A stretch of DNA of 64,000 nt from Rhyacophila brunnea. Its lineage: Eukaryota; Arthropoda; Insecta; Trichoptera; Rhyacophilidae. Positions 45,884-56,360 of the stretch are shown here, piece by piece. The DNA is taken from the NCBI GenBank assembly GCA_022495005.1, contig JAGYXB010000970.1, positions 1 to 64,000 of the forward strand, written 5' to 3'. Under the pieces are notes generated by a model. The model was not told the origin of the DNA and made no database searches. It saw only the letters and a list, made by a program, of their open reading frames with translations. Each line of letters begins with the position of its first letter. The first letter of the stretch is position 1. Made by a program: the position numbers and the translations under genes.

Positions 45884-46995
45884 GCGGGCAACACAAAAAT
45901 CCTGCGGTTGGTACTCCGAGCAGCCGGGTTTGATGAGTGGTGGGGGGGATCGTTCCTTGGCCGATCAACATCCGATTGCATCAATTCCTTTTCTGGTTGA
46001 CCCTTGACACGAGAGGACGTGAGAGGAGCGAGTCCGCTTGGCAATCGCCATGCGGCTGTAAATACATTCCATTTTTTTTATTTTTATTTATATCCTCCCT
46101 CACATGTGGATATTTAGTTTAAGCTAGGTTAAGTTGCTGAGGATTTATTGTATAAATATCTTAGTTTGCAGACGATAGTGCGTCTTTTGTGTAACGTAAA
46201 TATTCGTTTATGTATTATAACATCGTCGTTTATGAATGATGGTGATTTCATTTCGGCGTTGTACCGACCTTATGTACTTTCGTAATTATTTGTTATTACG
46301 ATATTGTACCATTGACTTTTAATTTACAATGTCATATTAAATACAGTGAGGTTAAATTATCAGGGTGTTTCATTTAATTTAATTGTATCCTATAATATTA
46401 TGTTCTTTTACGTTCTTTTCTTTCACAGAAAAGGCTTTGGCGTCCAGTTCGAGTTTAGTTTTCAATGCTCGCAATTAACCGCTGTAGCGATATGATAAAC
46501 ATTATCCATCGGATACCAATTGATTCCGATGGTCCTTTCTATAACAGGATTGGAATTCATCAGAGAGATAGTGCGAAAACCCTGTACCCTGAGCTAGCGG
46601 TGCCTGTTATCCACATAGACTTGGATAACAGTGTTAAATGAATCGTAGGTTTTATGTGGCCTAGTAAATTTCTCTTTAACAATATTAATAATAATTATAG
46701 ACAAAAATGTAATATTTTCATCATTTATATAATTATATTATGTGTGTTAAAAACTATTGAAATTTATATCTATTAGTAATCTATGATATGATAGAAAAAT
46801 ATAATATCGAAGGATGAGAAAAGACAAACATGTGAAATTCGATTATTATCAATAATACTAAATTTTAGAGATAGCGCGTTTAAATGAAGTAGGTGAATAA
46901 ATTATTGAATGGATCAACGGTGGAGAAAAAAACATCATAATATTCGATTGATGTGAATAAATTAAATTGGAATTGAGTTTGAAAAGCTGTATACT
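45884..46995. other. No clear gene
   Basis: GC-richer to about 46,060, then AT-rich. Frames on both strands (45,862-46,122) are short and lack motifs. A retrovirus-like primer-binding site was looked for around TTGGCGTCCAG (46,438) and is not convincing. Confidence 0.35.
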
Positions 46996-47456
46996 TAAAT
47001 GGTTGATCTATTTTAAGTGGACTGTAGTTATTTTGTGGGAAGATGAAGAGGTCAGACCTAGGAGTGGAGGCGATGGAACAGAATGCCAGACACTGACCTT
47101 TGTGATGATGTATGAAAGCTCTGTGGTCTGGTTTCAACTTTCGCTTGCGCGATATTGTTGTTTTGGGTCACCCGGTTCGTACACTCACGCACTTTGTGAC
47201 ACAGTATTATGGATTATAGTTGAGGGTGTATGAATGATGATGATAGATTCTGAATGAGGCTGTATCTATTGAGTGCACTTAAGCGACGGAAAGCTATTAG
47301 AAGCCCGCTCACGCCCGCTATCTAGATGCAACTCAATGTTCTTTATAACACCAGCTCTCATAATCCATAATTGCTTATTGATTGTCTGGTAACAATAACA
47401 CTGGAGATTAGGAGGTGGGTGAGTAGATAAGGAGTGGAATGGGAATATAAATGGCC
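46996..47456 (+). repeat. Dispersed repeat N, copy 2
   Basis: Matches 36,716-37,187 (about 10.3 kb upstream) in direct orientation. Both contain GTCTGGTTTCAACTTTCGCT and GCGACGGAAAGCTATTAGAA and end near GGAATGGGAATATAAATGGC. Confidence 0.75.
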
Positions 47457-47760
47457 CAACCACTTAATGTTTTTTGCAGTGAGAATTATATTTACTTCAA
47501 CTCATTATGTAAAAAAGGGTTTTGATACAAATAATGATGTTGAATTTTTGTTTTTCGGCGTGGATAGTAAACATTATCTACACACATTCTTGCCTCGACT
47601 ACTTTTTATATAGCAGCTTATGTAAGTGGCTAAATGTTAATGGCGTTGGTGATCTGCTCCAATTCCGAGATAGTGAGAAATGCTACAATTTGGTGGCCAA
47701 CCTTACATATTTAGAGATTAGACGGCATCTAGAGGAGGATATCCAATAATATCTAATAAT

Positions 47761-48139
47761 CATGGCCCCCACATCCTGAAGCGGCCCTCCAGGACAGGAT
47801 CTTTGGCGGGCCCCCCTACCTATCACGAAGGTTAAAGGCAGTCTGACGCTCTACAGTGGCGTTTTCTAAATGGTGTTCGAGGTCAATAAAATAGCCATTT
47901 TAACACATCTAATTATGGAGTTGTCGACACACAATAACCAAAAATGGCATCACACAATGATACTTATATTTTAAAATGGTAATAACTACGAAGTAAAATA
48001 GCGACTTTTTTTAACTATTAGAGTATATTTAAGATGTGTGTTTATCTCAATTATATGGTCGACCCGCCACGCTGGACCCCCTGAACCCGGGCCCCTAGGC
48101 TAGAGCCCTGTCAGCCCCCCCCCCCTTATGAGGGCCATG
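47761..48139 (-). mobile_element. Non-autonomous hAT, family D, copy 3
   Basis: 379 bp in the opposite orientation to the copies at 18,348 and 31,381. The ends are CATGGCCCCC and GGGCCATG. The flanks are CTAATAAT and CTAATAAC (7 of 8). The GC-rich subterminal blocks (GGGCCCCTAGGCTAG and CTGTCAGCCCCCC) match the other copies inverted. Confidence 0.9.
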
Positions 48140-48147
48140 CTAATAAC

Positions 48148-48859
48148 ATATCATAATATATAATAAATCTGACTATTTTGTTAAAAATCAACGTACATTA
48201 GCTATAAATTATTTTAACGAATTGATTGAGAGAAATTATTTGATATAATATAATATTCTTTAAGAGGTTACCGCTGATAATTCGTCAAAGTAATTTTATA
48301 CAATATTTTGATCAAAGTTTATTTGTGAAACGCTATGTTATTCTTAGATCGGGTTAGTTTGCTAAATATATATTTCCAATAATTATCTGAGCTGCTTCTT
48401 TTTGTTTCATATTAGTCGTAAGCCGTAAATATATATATAGTGTATTTTTTTAATATGATTTTGCTTTAATAAAATATATTGTAGCCAGTTGTTGTAATTG
48501 GAAATACTCAGAGAAGAATGAGTAAAACACATATGGCTTATTATTAGATTTATTTAAGTCAATTTAAAAAAGAATAACAATCAGAGTTTCTATTAAAAAT
48601 GAAGCACGTGTACTAGCTTAGTTGCTTAACTGCCTTATAATAAAATAATAAACAATGTATTATTTTAAATCAAACAACAAGTCAGCTTCGTTGCCAGTGA
48701 CGTCTCGTGGCAGTAGGCAGATTGAGGGTCGCTTGGGGGCGGCAGTTACCCAAAGAGCGGTAAATCGAGGAGAATCTCTAGGTATATATATAAATAGCTA
48801 CATAAACTTGGTAATAACGGAAATATCTTTCCATTAAAAAATTCAGCTCACTGGTTGGA
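48148..48859. other. No recognisable gene
   Basis: AT-rich spacer with a small GC-richer patch (48,690-48,780). The 60-codon frame there (48,655-48,837) has no recognisable motif. Confidence 0.4.
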
Positions 48860-48995
48860 AACAAAATGTATTAATTAGGTACTATAAAAGTTTTAACAGG
48901 ATTTTTTTGTCGGGTTCGCGATGTATAGTTTACTTTCGTTGTCCTTGGACGTCACGTTCTTGGTGAACAGCAATGACACGTGTATACCTAATTTA
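48860..48995 (+). mobile_element. Internal fragment of hAT family A, subtype B
   Basis: Matches the interior of 14,491-14,900 and 60,672-61,257: AAAATGTATTAATTA, TTTTAACAGGATTTTTTTG, GTATAGTTTACTTTCG and GGTGAACAGCAATGACAC. Both termini are missing. Confidence 0.65.
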
Positions 48996-49748
48996 AAATT
49001 TATCCAAATATGTTTGCCAGCCACTTGCGAGTTTTGGAAGTTGTTAAGTGTATTTTTAAATGTACCTATCTGAAACTGTAGACTCGCAATATTGTCTATT
49101 GAAGCAGAGATGGTGTTTATTAAATTAGATTTAGTGGTATATAATATCCTGTTAGTAATGTATCCATATAGCACATTTCTTAGATATTGGAGTCATGAAA
49201 GGATGATAATAAAGTACAGTATAAAAAAAATATGGCGGCATTTTGGCACTGTCTAGAAGCGGCATTTTGTCTAGGGACGTCACTGTTTGTTGCAACCAAT
49301 TGAATTAAAAACAGATTGAAACAACTTCACATTATATAACACAAATCATTATTTACTTACCCTTTGGCTCTATGCAACGGATCCAAATACGCGTTGACTG
49401 AATAATCAGGTTATAGCGTAAGTTATGACTTCTTATAGACGTCGTGTGCAATGTTCCCTGTAAGCATGGGCGTGTTTGGGCGCACACCTACCAAAATGTG
49501 TCCGCACACAAGTTTTCATCCCCCACACAGTCCTCATACAAAAATATTGTAAAAGAAAGTTTCCTTTGTCTGATTTTAGTTTTGCTCGAATGCACGAAAC
49601 CATCACAAGCACAATTCTTCGACTCATTTCTCGGAAGTCGAAGTACAAGTGCGATTAACGCGAGCACGCAAGTGAAATTTTACGTAGAGCGGGATCACTA
49701 TATTCGTCTCTTTCTATCGCGTGCTAAAGTATACGAAAAAAAAGATAC
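48996..49748. other. No recognisable gene; moderately CpG-rich end
   Basis: 49,440-49,740 is richer in CpG and holds overlapping frames on both strands (the longest is 49,444-49,836). They run into a W repeat, so they are unlikely to be real genes. Confidence 0.35.
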
Positions 49749-50267
49749 GTATTTTACAACGTTTTTATTAGCTCGTATTCTTGTTTGTCCGGTGGTTGTT
49801 GGTCCAGTACAGATCTTACAATCAATTTTTAACTAACTTACCGACAAGCTAGACATTTGAAACTTTTAGAATATATCAGAACACGATGCCAATGCATTCT
49901 TTTAATACTTTTAGTTATCTTTAAGCAGAATTGAATTCATTTTCAGTTAATTCTGTTAAACTTGTATGGAAAGTTATTTCAGAAAAAAATCGTAAAAAGT
50001 AAAACATTATTATTGGTTGCTAAGGGGGTGGTCCTAGCAACTAAATTATTAATATATAATATGTGCGTTACTATGGAAATCAAAATGACATTTCAGTATT
50101 CTATATTTGTTTGTTTGTTTGTTGCAAAATAGCAAAGAAATGATTTGTTGACAATTGCCTTATTATTTGTCCTAAATTATTAATACATAAAATTGACAAG
50201 TTTATATGATTCAATAGAAAATTTAAAAACGTGGTATATAAAAAGTTCTTTTTATCTTGTAATTATT
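49749..50267 (+). mobile_element. Repeat family W, copy 4 (longest)
   Basis: 519 bp, the reference copy. It starts TATTTTACAACGTTTTTATT, passes TTGTTTGTCCGGTGGTTG, GAATATATCAGAACACGATG, CATTATTATTGGTTGCTAAG and TTTGTTGCAAAATAGC, and ends TTTTTATCTTGTAATTATT. A 13-base motif TACCACGTTTTTA occurs near both ends in inverted orientation, which suggests a DNA transposon origin. No open frame and no TSD that I can confirm. Other copies lie at 24,145, 35,444, 39,781 and 59,025. Confidence 0.8.
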
Positions 50268-51039
50268 AGTGTTTATCCTATGTGCCGGGTCTTCTACATT
50301 TCTAAGTCTTTGACACGTTTCAACTTGCAAGAAACATTGTCAGTACAGTCTCACAGTAGTCCTTATTGTGAAAACATCACATTACTTCAAAAATTCTCGT
50401 TGTTAGTGTTATTATAATATTACAAAATCATATTATTAATAAATACCGTAAACATATAGATTTTAATGAAACATATTGTATGTGTGTGTTTGTGGGGGGG
50501 GTGTAAATTTACCGCACCGGGTGATCGGCCATCACTGACGGGTGACACACCAACCGTAGTTACTCCACTGCTCAGATGCGTTGATGATCCGCACACACAA
50601 TAGAAAAATTAGTGGGAACATTGGTCATGTGGTAAAATATTAAAAATAACGGATAAATAGGATTTTATTCTATTATGAAAGTTGATTTTTAAACGGAGCG
50701 GTAAGTCGATTTTGCAACAAGATTACTGACGGATTTTCATAATTATTAAAACCAGTGAAATATATTTTGAATATTTAGCACTTTATTATCTTTAGAAAAC
50801 ATCCAACAATTTTATTGATTCGACAAACGAATAATATAAGATAATAATTAACAAGTTTTGCGAAAAAGAGCATCGTCTGCTATTAGTTTTATATAGAATT
50901 AATTTTAATTTTAATTTACTGACGAGCAGGCTTGAAAATCCAAAGTTGACACATCTGTGTTTTCTGGTGGGCAGGTCACGTTGTTAGATTTGTTATATTT
51001 AAAAAATAATATTATAAAAACTAAAAAAGTAGGTATCAT
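50268..51039. other. No clear gene
   Basis: 50,487-50,580 has an unusual GC-rich stretch (TGGGGGGGGTGTAAATTTAC, then CACCGGGTGATCGG) that looks like an old DNA-transposon subterminal region, without identifiable ends. The remainder is AT-rich. Confidence 0.35.
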
Positions 51040-51545
51040 GTAAGAATATTTTTAATATTAATTGTTTAACTAATAACTAAGACTGATATCATTGATATAT
51101 TTCATTGGATAACTCTATTAATATCCAATACGTTACCATTGTTCCCAAAATGGACGATTTTACGCTACTTCTTGAGTGTAGTATTTTTAATAAAATTACT
51201 AATGGTCTATTATTGGGTTTTGTCGATTTATTATACGCTTATCGAGTGTATAATTATTGATAAGGTATGAGGTTTTTAAAAAACACTTCAACTATTCTTA
51301 ATTTGTTTGTTATATGTTTATTGGATCATTGACTTAATAGGTAGATGATGAGTTTTTATCTACTTTATTGTATTCATTTAATATATAAGTTAGAGTTAAT
51401 AGTGTTCGTTATCAGTGTGTGTTTGCCTTGTGGTGAGTGTACACAGTGCCTAAAGATGCCGAAAGGTGAAACCCGGGTCACAAAAAACGACTCAAATAGA
51501 ATAGTACAAAAGTTAAATTCGTTAGAATACAAATATTCAGTGTCG
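51040..51545 (+). repeat. Penelope-associated repeat P, copy B
   Basis: Reverse complement of 44,345-44,870 with about 10-15% visible differences. Shared blocks include CCAATACGTTACCATTGTTC, ATGGACGATTTT, CTTATCGAGTGTA and GATGCCGAAAGGTGAAACCC. The hammerhead-like core is present but has CTAAAGA in place of CTGAAGA, so a required G is changed. It lies about 85 bases upstream of the Penelope-like fragment. Confidence 0.7.
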
Positions 51546-51628
51546 TGTTTTTATATACAAAACTTGAATGATTCCATTAAGTTAATAAGCATCTACTTAT
51601 CGTATTTATAGATTTCTAAGTTTCCACC

Positions 51629-51919
51629 ATGTTTCAACTTCTTTCCTCGACGTTTCGCGCTCGTGTTAGTGGCCATTCTCAAGAGATATGCTATGAGAAG
51701 TATATAGGCCAACCTTCTATAACGGTAAAAAAGCGTGAAGGCGAGAGTATTTACACACTAAAACACTACACGATATCAGCAATTGCTGAATACTCAATGG
51801 ATACAGGACACATATTTGACATTGAGACCAAGACACTGGGTCAGAATAAGGGATATTTATCACGATTGGTAAAGGAGCTATTGAAATCCATAGGAAACCT
51901 GAAACAATATAAACAGTGA
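51629..51919 (+). pseudogene. Penelope-like element, C-terminal GIY-YIG region
   Basis: A 96-codon frame with ATG at 51,629. It contains YIGQPSITVKKREGESIYTL, then SAIAEYSMDTGHIFDIETKT and KGYLSRLVKELLKSI. The TGH-x-FD-x-x-TK pattern followed by a helical K/R-rich tail is the usual C-terminal part of the GIY-YIG endonuclease domain of Penelope-like elements. The reverse transcriptase and the first GIY half are missing. The start codon is probably fortuitous, since the first residues overlap a hammerhead-like segment on the other strand (51,646-51,685). Confidence 0.72.
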
Positions 51920-52609
51920 TATGCTACCGTTAAAAACGTTATGGCTTCCGGCCCTATTTTCCCGAATTTCAATATTCGATCCTGTATCTCCGGTTGTCAC
52001 AACTGACAAAGCAGATTACTCTGAGCAACTTTTGTTCTCAATTAATCGTTTTCTTTTGACATTCTTAAGGTAGGATTTGTATTTATATATCTACAGTCTA
52101 CATTATACTTAATCATATCATAATATATGTCTTTAGAATGGGTTTTGCAAGGGAATGAGACAACTGGACGCCGCACTATCGTAGACACGTAAACAGAACG
52201 TAGACGATGCATTTTTATCAGTTTCTATCAACTACTTAGTAGTTTAATTCATTTTACTCCGGATTGAGAATAAACATGCCTAAGACTTTATATAAAAATA
52301 AAAAAACTCTTTTTTCGTTGGAACTTAAGTTCCAAAGTTCTGTATGTAATGCTGAGTTTTGAGTAGGTACCCCAATGACAATAATTATTGAAGTACCCCA
52401 TGAAAATACCCGAACATGAAAAAAAACAGTATTTACTAACACCTAAATTATATATTGACATTTTTGAGTCAAAGTTGAAGTCTGCAAAGTTACAGGATGG
52501 GAATTCTAAATTTAAAAATTCTAGGTTTCTCCATACAATTTTTTTTTTAACTTCGTTAGAAAGAAATGTATGCTAATGACATTATTAATAATTATATAAA
52601 TTAATACTA
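51920..52609. other. No recognisable gene
   Basis: AT-rich spacer. A segment GAGACAACTGGACGCCGC (52,158) resembles one at 36,257 (inverted) but is too short to define a repeat. Confidence 0.4.
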
Positions 52610-52890
52610 TCGACCGACGGTACTTGATGGAATTTGAATTTAAATTCTAATGAATTTACGTTTTGTACTAGTTCATATTTTGAGTAGTTTTTTAGAATCC
52701 GGGTTTCGCTTGACTTAATAGGTAGGTACTCGTAGGTTAGTGATAAAGTTTTTACCTACTTTATTGTATTAATTTGTTATATAAGTTGAAGTTAACTGTA
52801 TTCGTTGTCAGTGTGTATTTACCTTTTGGTGAGTGCACATAGTGCCTGAAGATGTCGAACGGCGAAACTAGTTCTATACTCACCCCTTTT
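52610..52890 (+). repeat. Penelope-associated repeat P, copy C (rearranged)
   Basis: Starts with the family end ACGGTACTTGATGGAATTTG and TTTTGTACTAGTTCATATTT. It then jumps at about 52,712 to the middle of the family (GACTTAATAGGTAGG) and ends with the hammerhead-like core CTGAAGA...GAAAC (52,846-52,868). An internal deletion or template switch has joined the two parts. Confidence 0.65.
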
Positions 52891-53105
52891 TTCTTAGGAT
52901 TGACATTTTTTTTAAATTCTGAATGTAGGTAGGTACTTAATATACATTGATTCTTATTATTGAATTAATATTCTAAAATATTGTGTTTATTCAGTATTGA
53001 AAACGAAATATAAATAATTAAACTAATTTATTTGATACAGAACACCATATATAACCATGTTAGTAATATCGTTACTTTGCTCAATTATTAGCTTGGTCAC
53101 ATTCC

Positions 53106-53357
53106 GTCTCTGTTCTAGCAGAACACACTAACTGGAGAATACTAGTTTTGAGTAATTTGACTTTGAAGTTGTTAAAATGTTTGAAATAATGGTCTATCAT
53201 GTGAGTTTATTAAGTAATCGTAAAAAGGATGACTTTTAAAATAAAGACTGTTTATTTATTAAGAAGGTTTCCAGAAGGTAAAGTTTGAAATAAGGAACAT
53301 TTTGGTACTAACTCAATGTCATTTTTTCGAATTATTGTTTTCTGCCAGAACAGTGAC
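53106..53357 (+). mobile_element. MITE M, copy 2
   Basis: Nearly the same sequence as 40,293-40,544, including AACACACTAACTGGAGAATA, AAGACTGTTTATTTATTAAG and TCTGCCAGAACAGTGAC. The two copies differ by short indels. No TSD. Confidence 0.75.
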
Positions 53358-53411
53358 GATTTCATTGTTATCTTTAGAAAACGTAGTTGTTAGAATTCAT
53401 TTGCATGACTG

Positions 53412-53500
53412 ATAGGCGTAACCGTAGTTTAATTAAAGGATAAGAGCCCTTCAGATGTGAGCTCAAATCCTACTTTCAAAATGGTTTTCTAATATGTTTG
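53412..53500 (+). repeat. tRNA-like SINE fragment, second family
   Basis: GGCGTAACCGTAGTTTAATT (A-box-like) and GTGAGCTCAAATCCTAC (B-box-like) are spaced as in a tRNA. A body resembling that at 16,300 follows. Confidence 0.35.
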
Positions 53501-55319
53501 TTTCTTTTTAAACACAACGTTTTAAAAAGAAAAATATAATATATAAACTCAAACGTAGAAGTTTACTACTTGTATTTACTAGAAGAGTTTAACATAATAT
53601 TATTATGAATAAAGCACACGTCATATAATAATTTTTATTGTGTGTACTGCGTGGCGAATATCACGTGGTAAATATATTTTATAAAATTGTCATGAAACCA
53701 AATAAACATTTAATCTTCACAATATTATATTATTATTAAGCTAGATGTATTATTTAATTCTGGTTTTATGTGTTCTTTCAGTCGAAACGTTTTTATTTCC
53801 AGTTTGGACGTTCTTCATTTTTGTCTTCCCGGCTTCCCAGTTTCTTCATTGACGTGGTTAGTAGGTTACATAAAGTTGTTCTAGACCCTCATTTCGGTAA
53901 TAGCCCGCAGTCATCAGATACCAGATATCTGTCTCCCTTACTCACCAAGGTCTCAATTATTAACTCAAGTGATAAAAGAGCAGAATTCCTCCTGTTCTAC
54001 AAATTAAAATCTCCTCAAATAAAAGGGTGAAAAACTGTTAACGCTTGAGATATATTCAAATTTATATTAGGATCCTTTATTGAAGAGGCATTGTTAACGT
54101 ATAATGCGGGTACCTATTAAACCTTTTACTATAAAGGAAAGCTAACGGAATAATAAAATTTGGACTTTAATTATTGCGTCATGTAACTCAATCTAAAATA
54201 CTCTGTAAAACGAAAGAGTGTAAAAAGCAACAAATTCATTAGCTAGGTAATTAACTAAATCAGTACATATAAGAAAATCATACTATACATTACATTACAG
54301 ACTTGTATAATAACGTATTTAATATTAGACCAATTGTAGACGATTGGAAGATATGAGATAATTGTTTTTCGAGGATAGGTTTATTTTAGGGGGTAGGTAT
54401 TTCAAAGTTAAATATTTTGAATTATATATATAATATGAAATAATATATAAATATATCTATGTAGACTAAGTTTTTGCAGTTGCATTAATATTTTTTATAA
54501 AATATGTAAATCACTGCAGCCAGATGTGACTGCTGAGAGATTTCTGAACAAAAAGTATTTAAAATAATATATTCCACTACGGCAGATAATGGATGAAAGA
54601 TTTTACAATTTCCACAAATTGCGAATGAATAACTAAATACTCTAATGGAAATTTTATTGAATATATTTAAAAATTCTAATTAAAGTAGAAGATAGGTATT
54701 CGTAATTGATTTAAATCATATAAATATCGCTGTTTTATCAAGCTGTTTCAAAATATTTATATCAATTTGCATTATTTGTCGCAATAATTATTATTGTTTA
54801 TAAAGTTCATTACCATTATTTTTTCTTAACAAGATGGAGGTCATGTTAACATAACCATCGTTTCCGTTTCCGTTCGATGATTTCATCGTTTGAACGAATT
54901 TAAAATTAATAAGATGTCAGGTACGGCCTGAATTTTCGAAAATGGACAACTGATATGATCAAGATTTAGAATTTTTAGAGTCTTAAAGCTAATATTTACA
55001 AATTTTCAGTTAGCGTCGTATTTGAACGTCAAACGCAGGTTTTGATTTTTTTTAAGATAACCCAAAATGTAGGTATCCTAAAGAGGAATATAATATAAAC
55101 TGTCGTAACTCAAATCGCAGTACGGATCTAATGTTTCAGGATGATATCTATATTGTGATTATTCTATTTAGTATGCCACAATAAAGGTTGATCAAAAAAT
55201 ATTTTTCGTAAATTATTTAATGTTTATTCGCGTTGGCTATCTATTTCATGTTTACTTTATAAGATATTTGTATACATACTTTGTATTTTAATATGTAGGT
55301 ATGTAATAAGTTATTGCAA
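53501..55319. other. No clear gene
   Basis: The frame at 53,770-54,030 follows a T-rich tract and CAG (TGTGTTCTTTCAG, ending 53,780), so it could mimic a spliced exon. It has no recognisable domain, no donor and no poly(A) signal nearby. The rest is AT-rich. Confidence 0.35.
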
Positions 55320-56360
55320 TATTATTTATTTATTTTAAATAATTTGAAAACACCTAAGATATTATATACCTACTGGAAAAATTAACATTTGAAAAAAATA
55401 CGACACCAGACGGGATTTAAACCCGTATAATCCACTGGTATCGCGCCAATATGCTTTAACAAATGAAGCTACGGGCCTCCTACTTAATTACGATAATTTT
55501 AACTAGTAGGTCATATGTGAAATGTTTATCAAATAACGTTATTTTATACTATCGGTTTTTGTCTAAATCAAGGAATCATTAATTGCCATAATTACTAACA
55601 TACACCCGGCTCTCGCCAAATATTAGTAATAACGTCTACTCGAACTTGATAACCATTTTTAATAAACCATTTCTTTTATTTAACGAATAATTCACAAGAT
55701 TTGAAAATGTAACATTATATAATATTGAACATACCTACATAATTTATAATTACTATTTCTTTTATTCAACGAATAATTCACAAGATTTAAGAATGTACCA
55801 TTCTGATTATTGAACATAAATAATTTTGAAAAACACTTTCTGAGAAAATATATTATAACCAATAGAAAAAATCTTTTTGAAAAAAGTTAGTAATTGGTTA
55901 GTAATTGTTAGTAATTAGTTAGTAATTGGTTAGTAATCGGTTAGTAATTGAAGTAATAGGTATCTACTTTGATTTAATAAAACAAAGATCGATTGCCAAA
56001 GTAGCTTGATTTAGAAGAACGCCGATGAGTGGGTATTAAAAAAGGCCAATAGTTAAAATTTTTCGCAATTAGTACGTCGCCTTGTAGCATAGAGGTAAAT
56101 GCAACGGAAGGGGCGTAAGCCCAGGAGATGCAGGGTTTGATTCGCTGCCGGGATGGCTTACTTTTTTCAAAAATATGTTGTCTATTGGTTATAATATATT
56201 TTCTCAGAAAGTGTTTTCATAATTATGTATATTCAATACCTACATAACTTGAAAACACCTCAGTTTTTTTTTTCAAATGTGATTTTTTCTAGTAGCTGGT
56301 TTCTGAGGTTTTTTCATCTAAAATCTTATGAATTATTCGTTGAATAAAAGATATGGTTTA
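55320..56360 (-). mobile_element. tRNA-bearing inverted-repeat elements, nested composite (copies g)
   Basis: An outer copy gives a minus-strand tRNA-like segment (55,398-55,475) and middle region, then part of an arm (55,670-55,735). A second copy starts at about 55,745 with a complete left terminus, continues through arm sequence to 55,885, and holds a plus-strand tRNA-like segment (56,082-56,150). Its right arm runs to about 56,220. Outer right-arm sequence ends at AATTATTCGTTGAATAAAAG (about 56,352). The layout is best explained by insertion of one family member into another. Confidence 0.6.
55886..55950. repeat. Minisatellite, unit GTTAGTAATTG
   Basis: Six tandem units of about 11 bases with small variants (GTTAGTAATTG, GTTAGTAATTA, GTTAGTAATCG). 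It lies inside the nested inverted-repeat element, just after the AAAAAAGT that normally precedes the tRNA-like segment, so it expanded within the element. Confidence 0.85.

Noticed and set aside
45817..46450. Solo LTR of a Ty3/gypsy-type element
   Set aside because: TGTGACG start and hairpins were suggestive, but no CA end with matching duplication and no convincing primer-binding site were found.
49444..49836. 130-codon open frame
   Set aside because: It runs into a family W repeat from 49,749, has no domain and overlaps frames on both strands; chance is the likely cause.
53770..54030. Exon after TTCTTTCAG
   Set aside because: The acceptor-like context is good, but the frame has no recognisable domain, donor or poly(A) signal, and T-rich CAG strings are common here.
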